From Gordius sp. MW1 (lineage: Eukaryota; Nematomorpha; Gordioida; Gordea; Gordiidae), in the NCBI GenBank assembly GCA_964036665.1, contig OZ038533.1, positions 4,388,001 to 4,452,000 of the forward strand: a DNA stretch of 64,000 nt. Reading direction: 5' to 3'. A model generated the notes under the pieces. That model was given only the letters and a program-made list of their open reading frames with translations, made no database searches and was not told the DNA's origin. Positions within the stretch are counted from its first letter, which is position 1. Every line of letters starts with the position of its first letter. Positions 1 to 11,501 of this stretch are shown piece by piece. The position numbers and the translations under genes are program-made.

Positions 1-204
1 TTTGCAATCAAAATTTGTGGCATCAATTAATTTATCAAAACTGATTCTTTAAAATGTGTCGATTCAGTCCAATTTTTTTTTTTACTTTTCGGTTCTGGTC
101 TAGATTTATTTTTTTAAAAGGCTTTCAGTTGTTTGCTTACTTCCTTTTATATATCCTGGTTCATGTTGGCCCTTCTTAAACCATCTAAATGTTAAGTCAG
201 GGGC

Positions 205-345
205 ATACTAATGAGCTCCAGTAAGAGCGAAAACGTTATATATGTCTGTTATTATTTTCGAGTCAGATAAGATAGGAATAAATTTAGACAAATAGGCTCT
301 AATTATTAAAATTGAAGTAGATGCCATATAAATTTGAGTTATTAT
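205..345 (-). repeat. Remnant of the AGAAGATAATAATAACC MITE family
   Basis: AAGAGCGAAAACG and TCTGTTATTATTTTCGAGTC match the interior of the complete MITE at 60372-60580 and the remnant at 22896-23080. The terminal repeats are lost. Nothing else is recognisable in 1-550, apart from a short trinucleotide run near 419-449. Confidence 0.35.
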
Positions 346-550
346 TATTATTTGAATGGCGGTTACCTTTCGTAGTAAAGCGGGTTTTTTCTTCATGATA
401 ATATAGTATTGATGAAATAAGATGATGATGATGATGATTATTATTATTCGATGTAAAATGTACTTGGCAGACGATAATTCCTCCCTAAAATGACAAAATT
501 TATTAATTTGCAAAAACTTTATAAATTAATTAATATAATATGTTGAATAG

Positions 551-3500
551 GAAGAAGATGCTCGTCCGTTGGCTCAATTTTTTCGCGCCGATGACGTCAT
601 GACTCTCGTGATACGTGACTTGGGTGCGTTCGATGGGCGACGCGACCCAGAACGTTGTAAAGCCGTGGTTACGCGCATGCGCGTCGCCCAATGCGCACTG
701 CTCAACAGCGTGGAAAGTGTTATGGCTGCCACCGGTCGAGGTCACGTGACGCCACGTCACTTCCGGTTAAAGTACCCGGAAGAATTAAAGATGGCGGCGG
801 CGGCGACCGCTTCCTCGTTCCACGAGGAAGGGCGAAGTGAAACTCCCTTATTACCCGGTTTCGTTTGGTTTGCGGCTGAAGTAATATCATTTTATCGACC
901 TACTTTTAGTCATTTGTAATATTTTAATAAGACCTGGCCAAAGGTTTTTGGTCCGTTTTTCTTAGTCGACCTCGAGGCTTGGTCGAAATTTGAAAAACAG
1001 ACCAGATGATTTTGATGAGTCGATCGTTAGTCATATTTTAACCATGACTATACAAAAACAGACAAAAGTTTTTAGTCCGTTTTTCTTAGTCTACCTCGAA
1101 GTTTAACGAAATTTGAAAAAGAGACCAAAAAATTTTAGTGTTTTTTTGTTGAGTCGGGTCTTGTAACCATTACTACAACAGGCAAATTGGTGTGTTTTTC
1201 TTCGTCTACCTCTAAGTTTAGCGAAATTTGAGAAAGAGACCAGAAAATTTTGGTCTGATCTTTGTTGAGTCGACCGTTAGTTTAATTTGAACCATGACTA
1301 TACAAAAACAGACAAAAAGTTTTGGTTCGTTTAGTCGCCCTTTAGGGTTAGTCGAAATTTGAAAAAAAGATAAGAAGATTTTGGTGTGTTTTTGTTAAAT
1401 CAGCCGCTAGTCTTAATTGATGGCGTTTGATGACTATATCTGCTTTTGGTTTTGGGTTGAGCCCTGCACGGGCCGCCCGAAGTTCGGGTCAGGCGAAATA
1501 GAGCCCTGCACGGGACGCACGAAGCCCGACCCGATCGGGTTTCGGGCCGGGTTAGCCAGAAATAAATATGACGATTGGGCCTCGGACCGGATAAGGTGGC
1601 CCGACCCGAGGCCCGAGTCCGGCCCGAAATGACTAAAGCAAACTAATCTTTTATAAAATATGATTGAAACAAACTCAACTCGATATATATTAAAAAAAAC
1701 TCGGGCCTTCGGCCCTCGTGGGAAGGGGGAGGGGAGAAGGGAAGGGGGGACGACTCATCTGTACTTCGTATAAATGTATCATATTTGCTATGCAATTTAT
1801 GGGCGAGAAAGGTGGGAAGGGGCGAGAATGCCTATAGGGGGGTATTAAATGCCTAATGATTAATTAATTATTTACACAAATTTTCCATTTATAGGCAAAA
1901 TGTAATATAGGCAAGGGTTAGGGTTAGATTTAGTGTTTGAATCTAGTTGCGTATTACATTAGTTTTTACGGCCTTTAGTGATTATGGGTCTAACAAACAT
2001 TATATTATAAAACGTCACAATGTTAAGAATTTGCAGAATTGTTGGGAGAAATTTTTGTTCAATTTGAACAATTTTTAATTAAAAAAATCAAAAATTTGGC
2101 GAATGGTCATTTTTTCTCCATTGGTCAGTACCAACAGATACTCTATAAGTCAATGATAGCCAAAAAACGGAAAAAAAAATTTGATGCTAACTTTGGCCAA
2201 TGGTCATTTTTTCCATCGGTCAGCAGCCAGCACACGGTAAAAATGGATATAAATTCATAAGAGTAAAAAAAGCGAAAAAAAAATTTTCGAATCACATTTT
2301 GGCCAATGGTCATTTTATTCCATTGGTCAGCAGCCAGGACACGGTAAAAGTGGATATAAATTTATAATAGTCAAAAAAAACGAAAAAAAAATTTCGAATC
2401 ACATTTTGGCCAATGGTCATTTTTTTCATTGGTCAGCAGCCAGCGGACGGCCAAAAAGTCTTATTATCAATGATAGTAACAAGAACAATCGTAGTCAAAA
2501 CTAAAACGAAAAAAAAACTTGGAATCACATTTTGGCCAATGGTCATTTTTTCCATCGGTCAGCAGCCAGCGGACGGCCAAAAAGTCATAATAGCAATGGT
2601 AGTAACAGGAACAATCATAATAATCAAAAAAAAACGAAAAAATAAACTTGGATTCACATTTTGGCCAATGGTCATTTTTTCTTTCAGCAGCCAGTGGACG
2701 GCCGAAAAGTCGTATTAGCAATGGTAGTAACAGGAACAATCATAATAGTCAAAAAAAAAGAAAAAATAAACTTGGATTCACATTTTGGCCAATGGTCATT
2801 TTTTTCATTGGTCAGCAGCCAGCAGACGGCCAAAAAGTCTTATTATCAATGGTAGTAACAAGAACAATCATAAGAGTCTAAAAAAACTTCGAGATTCTAA
2901 CCCAAACCCTTGTAGTGGAGGGCATAGGGTAATTTTAGCAATTAATATCAATGTTACCCAATTCAAAAACGAATAGATATACTTATGCATTAATTTAACG
3001 TAGCAATTAAAACCCGACCCCGCGAAAGCGAGGGAGATAGAGATGAGGGGTGGGGCACCTCTTAATTTAAAAAATAACACAGCGAGGGAGATAGAGATGA
3101 GGGGTGGGGCACCTCTTTCTCATGCATTAATTTAAAAAAGCGATAACCTAATATACCCAATACAAATAGATAGGGAGGGTAACGGACAACGGACGGACGG
3201 ACGGACACCAAAAAACGAGCCCATAAATTGCATAGCAATTAAAAATTTTATCTTCGTAAACACATAATATAGCTTCGAAGTTTCACCTTTTTCCCCTTTT
3301 TATTATAATATTTTGACGGAAATTGCAAATCTTATTCTAGTATTTAAATAAATTCATATGGCTGTTACTTTAGAAATAAAAAAGGAAGTATTTTATAAAA
3401 TTAGATTTCCAGTTTTAAATTTAAGCTGAATAAATTGTAGCGAGTGATAATGAAAAATTTTTCAAACTTATCTCAGTTGTAAATTACGAGTAATAACAAT

Positions 3501-6500
3501 TCAATGCATTATGTATTTATACGGTGAAATAATTTTCAAAATATTTAAAAAAAATTTTTAAAATTTTTAATTTGAAAAATTGGATCTTTGGGTCGGGCCA
3601 AAAATAAAAAAAGTCGTCTGGGCTCGGGCCGGATTCGGGCAAAATAAAAACTGAGACATTGGGCTCGGGCCGGGCTTGGGCAGAAAAGAATTCATTTTGC
3701 AAGGCTCTAAGCATAATAATGGGTCAGCTCTAACAGGCCCCGACAAATTTAAAAAAATTTGCAATTTTTGGCTCTTTGGGAATGACTGATAAAATATAGG
3801 GACCACTAACGTTTTATCTCAATATTTAGGACAAAGTTTAAAATTAACAGATCACTACTGAGCATAATAAATATTGCCACCCCTTTCAATGTATACCAAA
3901 TGAAATACTTGGTAAAAATTGAAGCAGGCTTTACCTTAAATCAAATTACAGGTATAAAGTTATTTAATTATTTAACTCTTATTATTCTAAATAAGTTTTT
4001 TAAAGGGTGCAAAATATCCCCAGATTTATAAAAAACTGCGAAAATTGTGCAAGCTCCTAGACTGAATTTTTATTAAAGGAATTTGAATCATAAATAATAC
4101 TCCTTTATATATGTCGCTGGGCGTGGCCAGCATTGGGATTAGAAGGGGGCAATAATGATTTAGGGACGAGCCAAATATGAATTTTTTGAAATTTTAGCCA
4201 TAATTTTAATAAATTCCAACAAATTTTTGATTTAAAAGGGGGCAGTTGCCCCTCTTTGCCCCCCCCCCCCTTGTTTATGCCCATCAATATGTCACGCGCT
4301 TATTTTTGCAAATTAAAGCCTTCTTCAATATATATGCCATGCATTTCTTAGTGTATAGCATCGGAGTCTTTGATTCAAAATTCGAGACATTGGGAAAACT
4401 ATAGCAGTTTGGTGCCGGTGGCTAAATCTCTCTTAACAATTATCGAATTGACTCGGAAATGCTTGAGGAAACAGGCGCTGGAGAATATGGACGTCTATTC
4501 CGAAAAGGTTATTATCCCATTTAACTTTTCATTGTTGTTTTTGTTATTTTGCCCCTAGATTTTGAGGATATGTATTAAAGGTTAGTCCATAAATAATTTA
4601 AGTAACTTTGGATTAGGGTTCCGTGTAAGATATAATCGATATTTCTTTTTGTTTGAGCGTGTGATAAATTGAAATTTACCATAAAAGTTCGTATGAAATT
4701 AAAGGCAGACGATTTCGAATTAATTAGATTCGTTTGTTTTTAAATAAAATGTTTTTTGTTATTTTTTGACCCATATTAATTAATAATATAAAAATGATCA
4801 ATAATGAACTTTATTTTTATTGCAAACTTTGCAGGTACTTACCTCGTTGCGCATTCTAGATCGTGTTTTCGCCAAATTCGAATTTAGGTAATTCAATTAA
4901 TATTGTTTGTTTTGCAAATACTTGTCTCATTTGTAAAGCTTTCTATTTGAAGGCAGAACTATAAAGTTTTAGTATCGATATTAAATGCGATGCGTTTATA
5001 ATTCTTCTTCTTTGTTCGTTTTCTTGTTAACTTTGGTTCAATTAACGTTCGCCTCCATTGTTATGTTATTTGAGAGAAAAATACGCTACTGCCTTGCAAT
5101 ATTTTTTACAAAATTTGCATTAAAATGATATAAATAGAAATACCGCTATAACTTTTGAACTACTCTAAAAACTTTTCCTCCGCCAAAACTGTTATAAAAT
5201 TCACGCTAAGATATGGCAATATTTAAGTAAACCATTATTTTTCCGATACTAATAACAAATAAACATTGTTTTGATTGAGCAGACTATTTAGTAATGGAAA
5301 TTATGAACATTTTTAACCTTATTTAGAACTTTATTTCAAATAAGCTATTTATGAATTTCATTATTTTTTAAACGCTTAATTTAGCTATATCAGCGCCGTC
5401 GTGCCTGTTAAAAGTGCGCACGAATATGAAACTCAACAAGAAATTGCATTCCTTTTCTATCAAGCCCTCGAAAGGTTGTGACGAAATTTGCGTTTAGCAA
5501 TAACTAATTTTAATACTATATTTGCCAAATTTTATATCAAATTCGTCTGCTTTAGAGGACTCGATCGTAATTACATCAGCGTCGATCAAATCGAATTGTA
5601 CGACCCCCTGGTTATGTTTGCCATACCCAGATTAGCTATTATATAGTAATTTGATAATTTTATATAATATATTTCTATTTTTTATAATATATGCATTGCA
5701 TATTTGTAAATAGCGGGTTAAAATGTATGAAAGATGGACCACTGGATGTTGATAAAGATAGCGCTCAACTTTCCGTCATGTTTCGACCATTCCAATCCCT
5801 CCTCAAGCGCATTCGGTTTGAAATACACAAAATTAATGAATTTAATCAAACACTTTTTATCATTTTCAATCGTTAATTGTGAGATCGCTAGGGTATCACT
5901 TTGAAATTTTTTAGAATTAAAATTGATGCTTACCCAGATTGCTTGGTTTTTCTATTAGTATTTAAATCTAATATAATGTTTGGAAAATTAAGCTACCAGC
6001 CTTGGATATTTTCAGCCTGCAAACTACATGATGTCTATAAAGACATCTGTCCTAATATCTGTTTTTCCATCCGATTGCAAATATCCGATTCACATTCTTT
6101 AAATTAAAGTGAGTTGTGATATTATTTATATCAAAATTTAAACATTGTAATTTATAAAATTAGTGGAAAAAAATATAATTTAATGAGAAATAATTTTAAG
6201 CAATCTTTTGAAAGTCTGCTATTTGTGCCAAATTTCCAGGCTATGCAAAATCCCATATTGAAACCATAGACTACTCTTTAACGTTAAAATAAAAAGGTGT
6301 ACATCTTCAGCCATATTAAAAACACACAATTAAGAATATTTAATATAAATCATAGTAATTTTTGTGAATAAATTTTTAAAAAAAAACATATTAGAAAAGT
6401 TGAATACTAAATACTTTAAATAATATAATCTTAAATAAAAAATGAAATATTTGTGGTGAAAGTATTATTCTATTACACCATCTAATCTATAAATTAATTA

Positions 6501-9500
6501 ATCTTCATCAACCTCTCCTATGATTAAGAATTAATGACACTGCCTCAACATCAATATGTCGCTACTATTAAATATGTGATATTTTGAACACTTGCATAAT
6601 TTGTGGTTAGATAATAAAATGCTTATTTTATAAAGGTGGATGTATACTGTGTACAATCTACTAATATGACATGAGTAGTCTATGTAGTCTATACGTAAAA
6701 ATTTCTAGCACAATCATAATAAGTTATCCATCAAAAAAAGTTTTATAACATTGGGCACAAATTTTAACTGGTGGTGAGACTCTGTCGTTTAAAATATTGG
6801 ATTTCTTTCCCTCTTTCCGACTTCATTAAAACCAATTATAATTTTTTAAAATTTAATGGATTCATTATAACTCATTAAATCTTCTTATTCATACCCATGT
6901 TCCACGATTCTAAGCGACCATCTGGTATTATCAAATGAAACGGGCTTTAAGTTTTATAAAATATTCTTATTATTCCTTCAATCAGGTTCGAAATAGTTAC
7001 CTCGATGATAAGAAAATTCTTGCGAAAATCGCTCTAATTTGACTTTACTTCGTGAAATTAACTTTTCAAACTTCGTACGCACAATATTTTCTATTTCATA
7101 TCTAAATTGTTATGCTAACTTTTTTATTTGATAATAGTAGTAAATAAAATTTATATTAATGTAATTAAATCATCACTGATGTTATTCCTTATATTTTAAA
7201 CGGCTCGGGTTTTCGAGATTTTACCTGACCAATGGATTAACTGGCTTTTAAACGAATCCTTTATATTTATTTGTTTTCTTCAGGGTATATTTAACGGGAT
7301 TGCGGGCTGTCGATTTGAATGGCTTAGAGAGAGATTTGTGTCAAACTACCACACCCCACACATGCAAACCTCCTGGATCTGATCCCCTTAATGGGCCCCG
7401 CCCGAAGCACGTGATTTTAAAGGCGACCAATGGGCGACGACGACGTTCATTTAAACCTGGCGCGAAAAGGGGGAAACGTCGAAAAGTGTCTAATAAGGGC
7501 AAAATCCACAAAATATTTCGAAAAACAATGGTTAACATTACACCTCGTACGAAGGTAGAGAGTGTTAAAGACGACCTAACCCAACGCTTGTTCGTATGTA
7601 TAGCGGGTGAGAAAGACTAAAATTATGCTAAGTTAGGTGAGATGAAATAATTAAAAGTAAACAAATGTCAGATTTTTATAAAATAGCCTACACTCGAGCC
7701 CTGAGATATGTACCCGTTTAAATTTATTTTTAAAAAGGCCAAATTACAGATTTTATAGATATATTTCTAATTTTATAGAAATCATAAAATGTTTGATCAA
7801 TCACGTTAGATTCCATTTCACACAACAAAAAACCTTTGTAATCTATAGTCATTTTGTTTAAAACCCTGTTATAATAACGTTGTAAGGCCGTATCATCAGA
7901 TTAAAAATGGTAATATTATGGACGTCATACTGTAAATATGTGTAATTTTTTTTAATAAAGGCTTAATTTTTGTACGCAGGGGTGGCTGATCAGTTGCAAA
8001 CCAATTTTGCCTCAGACATTCGTGCAATTTTAAAGACGGTGTTTGAAATGTATTCCAATTCTTGTCCTTCTCGTATTCAACCAGAAATAAAGCAGCTTTT
8101 GACAGAACCGAAGCAGAAATCGGGCCTGATTGACATAAAAACCGAAGAAAACGGAGTAATTAATGTTATTAAATGTGAACTAATTTTAGTTGTTCGCCCA
8201 CCGAATAATTTATAAAAAATTCTTAACATATCATTATATTATGACTTTGATAATGATTTTTGGCCAAATAGGCAGTTGCAAGTGAAAGGCCTCAACTAAG
8301 TCATAATTATGAATATAGTTGGAATGTAATCATGCTTATACGAATACAATAACTTTAACGCACGTTATCAATTTTAGTGTTATTATAATGTTTCTTCTAC
8401 AACAATGATGGAAATCGTAATATTTTAAGAATCAGCATTGGAAGAGTTAGATTATAAAAATGCGAATAACAAGGCCCATATTACTTCTTTCCGATCTAGC
8501 ATTTAGATCTTGTATAAAATTGTGTATGGATAACCAAATTTTTCATAAATTTTTTCATTGTATGCTCAAGGATGACGTTGGTAAAGAATCTAAACGCGTT
8601 GTAAATGGTAACAAATTCGATGATTGTCCCCGAGAACTATCACCCGATCATTGCTACGAAGCGGTGAATATAACGTTTAACCCAGCCTTTGCCGAACAAC
8701 CCCTTTGCCCATATGTCGAAGTGAGTGTTATTATGTGCAGAGCCAATTGCATCTCACTCATTTGTGTGACGATTTAAATTTAATTTGTTAATTAAATTCG
8801 TGATTCTAATATGCCTCAGGCTCAACTAATTCACGCATCATTCAAAAATGATTTAAACTGCGACAGGGAAAAACAAACAACTTATTAATGTTCTGTTCAA
8901 TGTAATTGTAATTGCCGAATTCCTTGTTAATTGTTAATAAACGATAAGGTATTTTTATTGCAACCTAAAAGTTATAAATGATTAAGTGGTGACCCCGCTA
9001 TTAGCCGTAGGTCATAATAAGAATTAGTTTGTTTACGCCAGAGAATCTAAATGAACTCTACAATATTTATTATCTGCTGTAGTGAACCACTTTATATTCC
9101 ATTAAATCGCAACACAAACATTATCCTAAATAGTTTATAAATTTTGTTTTGTAGAAATTTAAACAAAATTATAATGTGTCACAATTGATTAAGGCTATCA
9201 TTTATTATTATAAACAACGTTTAAATTGATTTTACGAGAAGTCTTAGTAAAAAATTACATTAGTATAAAGCTGAAAACTAGATTTTGCGCATTTATAGGG
9301 AAAGATGGAATTTTTAGATAAAACACATTATTATGTTCTTTTTATTTATTCGATAAATATTTGTAAGCCCGACTTTCTAAAAGCGTGGCATTCAACCATT
9401 TTTATCCCATGGTCGCTTCGTGTACGGGCAGTTTTGGGAAACAGGCTTTAGCATTTTTAAGGAGTTAGTAAGATGTTTTCCGCCGTCGTAACACTTCGTA

Positions 9501-11365
9501 CCCTTTTTATTAAAATAGACTTGGATTCTTATAGCCAAATATAATTTTAAATCGTTTGCGGATTCTGGCCACTTTTGGAAGATCCTCCCGAAATAGTTTA
9601 TTTTATTATTTGACGCATTTCGTTTCATATGTTTTAAGTGTTAATTTTATATTATTTAATTTCCGGATTTTGTAACACAGTTTAAAGTGGGCACACTGTT
9701 GGCTTTTATAAATAGATAGAATTCTTTCAAAATTGGGGTTATTACATTTTTGGGGTTAAATTTTATTTTAACTGGTCAAAGAATAAATGAACGTTTGACG
9801 TTTGCTAAATTTTCTATCAAATAATTTTATCGCATAATAAACAGTCATTATTGTAGGTATGTATTTATATTGCAATTTTAGCCTATAAATTTTGTGAACA
9901 TTAGCTAGCTGATGCTACGTTGGGTACCGGACCCCGTATAGGTGGTCGTGCAAATCAAACGTCAACTGTAATAGATGACATCGAGCATCACGATGGGTCT
10001 TTAGGTGCTAGCGACACTTTGCGTCAAAACGATTTGCCTAGTAATGAAAAATTGGAACTTTTATAATTAAGTGCCTTATTTTATAAGAGTTGCATATTTT
10101 AGTGAAAATCTTACTTTTTGTGATCTACATGACTACTCATCTTGATGAAAGTTTACAGCTATGACCAAAGTTCTATAACTTTTTTGTGAAAAAAACACTC
10201 TTTATTAATGGCATTGTATTAAGCTATAGCTAGTGAAAGTTGAATTGGTTGTAAACAAGTGACATCCTCATATGGAAATATGTTAGTAATTAAAGAATCC
10301 CTTGGTCGGGTAGGGATATTTTAGGTCGTCTTAAATAATGATTAAAATTAAAACCATTTAAGCAAATAGCGAATTTAATAGCAATTTACTTATTAAAGGT
10401 AAAATATTTTGCTCATTTGAGAAGTTTAAATGTTTAATAACCTAGTTATACCATTTTAAATTTGTGGTCCTCAAGATTCCTTTATAAATTTATAGGTTTT
10501 TCATTGACGGGAAGAAACGATTATTTTATTGAATAATTTCATACTGTGTTAAATAACTATGATTCAGCGAATAATCTTAATAAATTCTTGTTTATCTTGT
10601 CTATATTTAAGTCTTGATTTTTGTAATGATTTGTTGCTGTTATTATAACATTTTAAAGGTCAGAATATCTGTCCACCCGTGGTGTGGGTTCCTGATGATA
10701 GTTCAATTTGTTGTCGAATTTGCGAATGCCCTTTCAATCTCATCCGACGCAGGCACCATTGCAGAAGCTGTGGCGATGTTTACAAAATTAATATTATTAT
10801 TATTATTATATTACAAGTTTTAGCACATTTTTGCACTAACGATTTTTTTGAAAGTTTTGAACTCTAAATGTTGACAAAATTTAATTATATATTTGGATCA
10901 GATTTAATTAAAAGGTTCGAAGCTGTAATTTAAATAGAGGTTGAAAGTAGTGTCGTAAAAACGGCTGGGTTTTGTTTGGTCTACCTTTGCTTTTAGTCCA
11001 CTATACATAAATGGACTAAAAGTTTATCGGTCCGCTTTTCTTAGTCGACCTCTAGGCTTAGTCGAAATTTCAAAAACATACCAGAAGACCAAACAAAACC
11101 CAGCCTTTTTTACAACAATAGTTGAAAGATGACAAAATTTTCTTTCTTTTTTTCGGGTTCAAATTTGATTAAAAAGTTTAGACTTTTGCATATGTATCAG
11201 TTGATCCAATTATTTTCTAAGTCCAATTTTTCACTTGCTAAAAATTATTTTTCTGTATATCTTTAGATCTTTTGTTACAAATGTTGCTCCAATTACAAAG
11301 CTTTGCCACATTATGGCTACCGAAGTCCCGTTAGAACTTGCACTCCGTGTTTTAACCTAACATAA
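551..11365 (+). CDS. LST2: LST2 / ZFYVE28 homologue (FYVE-finger endosomal protein), 5' exon missing
   Basis: Twelve exons, all in phase: 551-880, 4352-4507, 4835-4887, 5385-5474, 5556-5645, 5714-5815, 7284-7606, 7980-8155, 8571-8720, 9905-10040, 10659-10777, 11267-11365 (607 residues visible). The N-terminal LST2 domain is clear: RPLAQFFRADD, DGRRDPERC, RLKYPEE, then VVPVKSAHEYETQQE, DPLVMFAIPRLAI and DGPLDVDKDSAQLSVMFRPF. A second conserved block, [20 protein letters not shown], spans exons 7-8. The C-terminus is a FYVE zinc finger: WVPDDSS (WxxD), RRRHHCRSCG (R(R/K)HHCR signature) and IFCYKCCSNYK, split by an intron, ending PVRTCTPC. Family knowledge: LST2 binds PI3P on endosomes and promotes EGF-receptor degradation; monoubiquitination blocks its endosomal placement. 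The visible protein is shorter than human ZFYVE28 (about 890 aa) because the long middle region is replaced by a short basic one. The exon-9 acceptor (8571) is the least certain junction. Exon 1 opens in phase 0 after an acceptor, so the start codon lies upstream of the window. Confidence 0.93.
905..1400. repeat. Degenerate tandem array of MITE interior (CTTAGTCGACCTC units)
   Basis: About four imperfect units carry CTTAGTCGACCTCGAGG, CGAAATTTGAAAAACAGACC and AACCATGACTATACAAAAAC. The same words form the middle of the MITEs at 10948-11120 and 20812-21015. This looks like an array grown from the interior of that MITE family; it lies at the 5' end of LST2 intron 1. Confidence 0.5.
1463..1632. 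repeat. hAT-like GGCCCG-rich remnant, left half
   Basis: GAGCCCTGCACGGGCCGCCC and then GAGCCCTGCACGGGACGC occur in direct repeat, followed by clustered GGGCC/GCCCG words. The family's other end (TGCAAGGCTCT) occurs at about 3703-3714 beyond copy A, suggesting a single older element split by that insertion. Confidence 0.4.
1692..3242 (-). mobile_element. Helentron-like non-autonomous element, copy A
   Basis: Read on the minus strand it begins TTAATTGCTATGCAATTTAT at the very end (about 3223-3242), has a (GGAC)n-type microsatellite (about 3183-3207), two copies of a box containing GAGATAGAGATGAGGGGTGG, then seven minisatellite units of about 100-130 bp, then the inverted partner of its first bases (1784-1807). 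It finishes with a G/C hairpin GGGCCTTCGGCCC (1703-1715) and a T-run. This order (end-placed inverted repeat, tandem core, inner inverted repeat, hairpin) is the published layout of Helentron-associated elements; no Rep/helicase coding is present. It lies in LST2 intron 1 and seems to have landed inside a degraded hAT-like repeat (1463-1632 and 3565-3722). Confidence 0.7.
3565..3722. repeat. hAT-like GGGCTCGGGCC-rich remnant, right half
   Basis: GGGCTCGGGCCGG words and a terminal TGCAAGGCTCT match the right end of the uninterrupted relative at 16813-17162. Read with the left half, it is consistent with a GC-rich non-autonomous hAT element. Confidence 0.4.
4116..4285 (+). repeat. GGGCGTAGCCAG MITE, diverged copy
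   Basis: Family traits are present: a GGGCGTGGCCAG start, an AGGGGGCAATAATGATTTAG block, a TTTAGCCATAATTTTAATAA block and a C-run with the inverted end. It lies in LST2 intron 1 just upstream of exon 2. Confidence 0.6.
10948..11120. mobile_element. hAT-like MITE (TAGTGTTGTAAAAACGGCTG family), copy 1
   Basis: Long inverted repeats (AAAAACGGCTGGGTTTTGTT at left, AACAAAACCCAGCCTTTTTT at right) enclose 173 bp with no coding potential. Perfect 8-bp duplication GTTGAAAG at 10940-10947 and 11121-11128, the size typical of hAT elements. It lies in the last LST2 intron. Confidence 0.8.
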
Positions 11366-11495
11366 CAAAAATCTTATACATATATATATATATATATGAG
11401 TTTATAAATGAGTATTAATTACGTATCTATAAAAACATAAATCGAATCTCATAATTTCAATATTTATATGCCGCATTGTAATATTTGATAATTAT

Positions 11496-11501
11496 AATAA
11501 A
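11496..11501 (+). terminator. Candidate polyadenylation signal of LST2
   Basis: An AATAAA hexamer lies about 130 bases after the LST2 stop codon. It is the first such hexamer after the stop, in otherwise featureless AT-rich DNA. No cleavage site can be seen from sequence alone. Confidence 0.4.

Noticed and set aside
2413-2881. Several 60-100 codon frames in the Helentron-like minisatellites (also near 14549, 39337, 50486, 51079)
   Set aside because: They are periodic translations of the tandem unit in different frames, with no conservation beyond the DNA repeat.
8420-8510. Extra LST2 exon beginning near 8420 (ALEELDYKNANNK frame)
   Set aside because: The frame reaches a stop before any GT donor and does not fit the phase of exon 8; the acceptor at 8571 fits both.
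9392-9628. 78-codon minus-strand frame in LST2 intron 9
   Set aside because: Part of it loosely resembles DNA near 22090-22200, suggesting a low-copy repeat, but I could not define ends.
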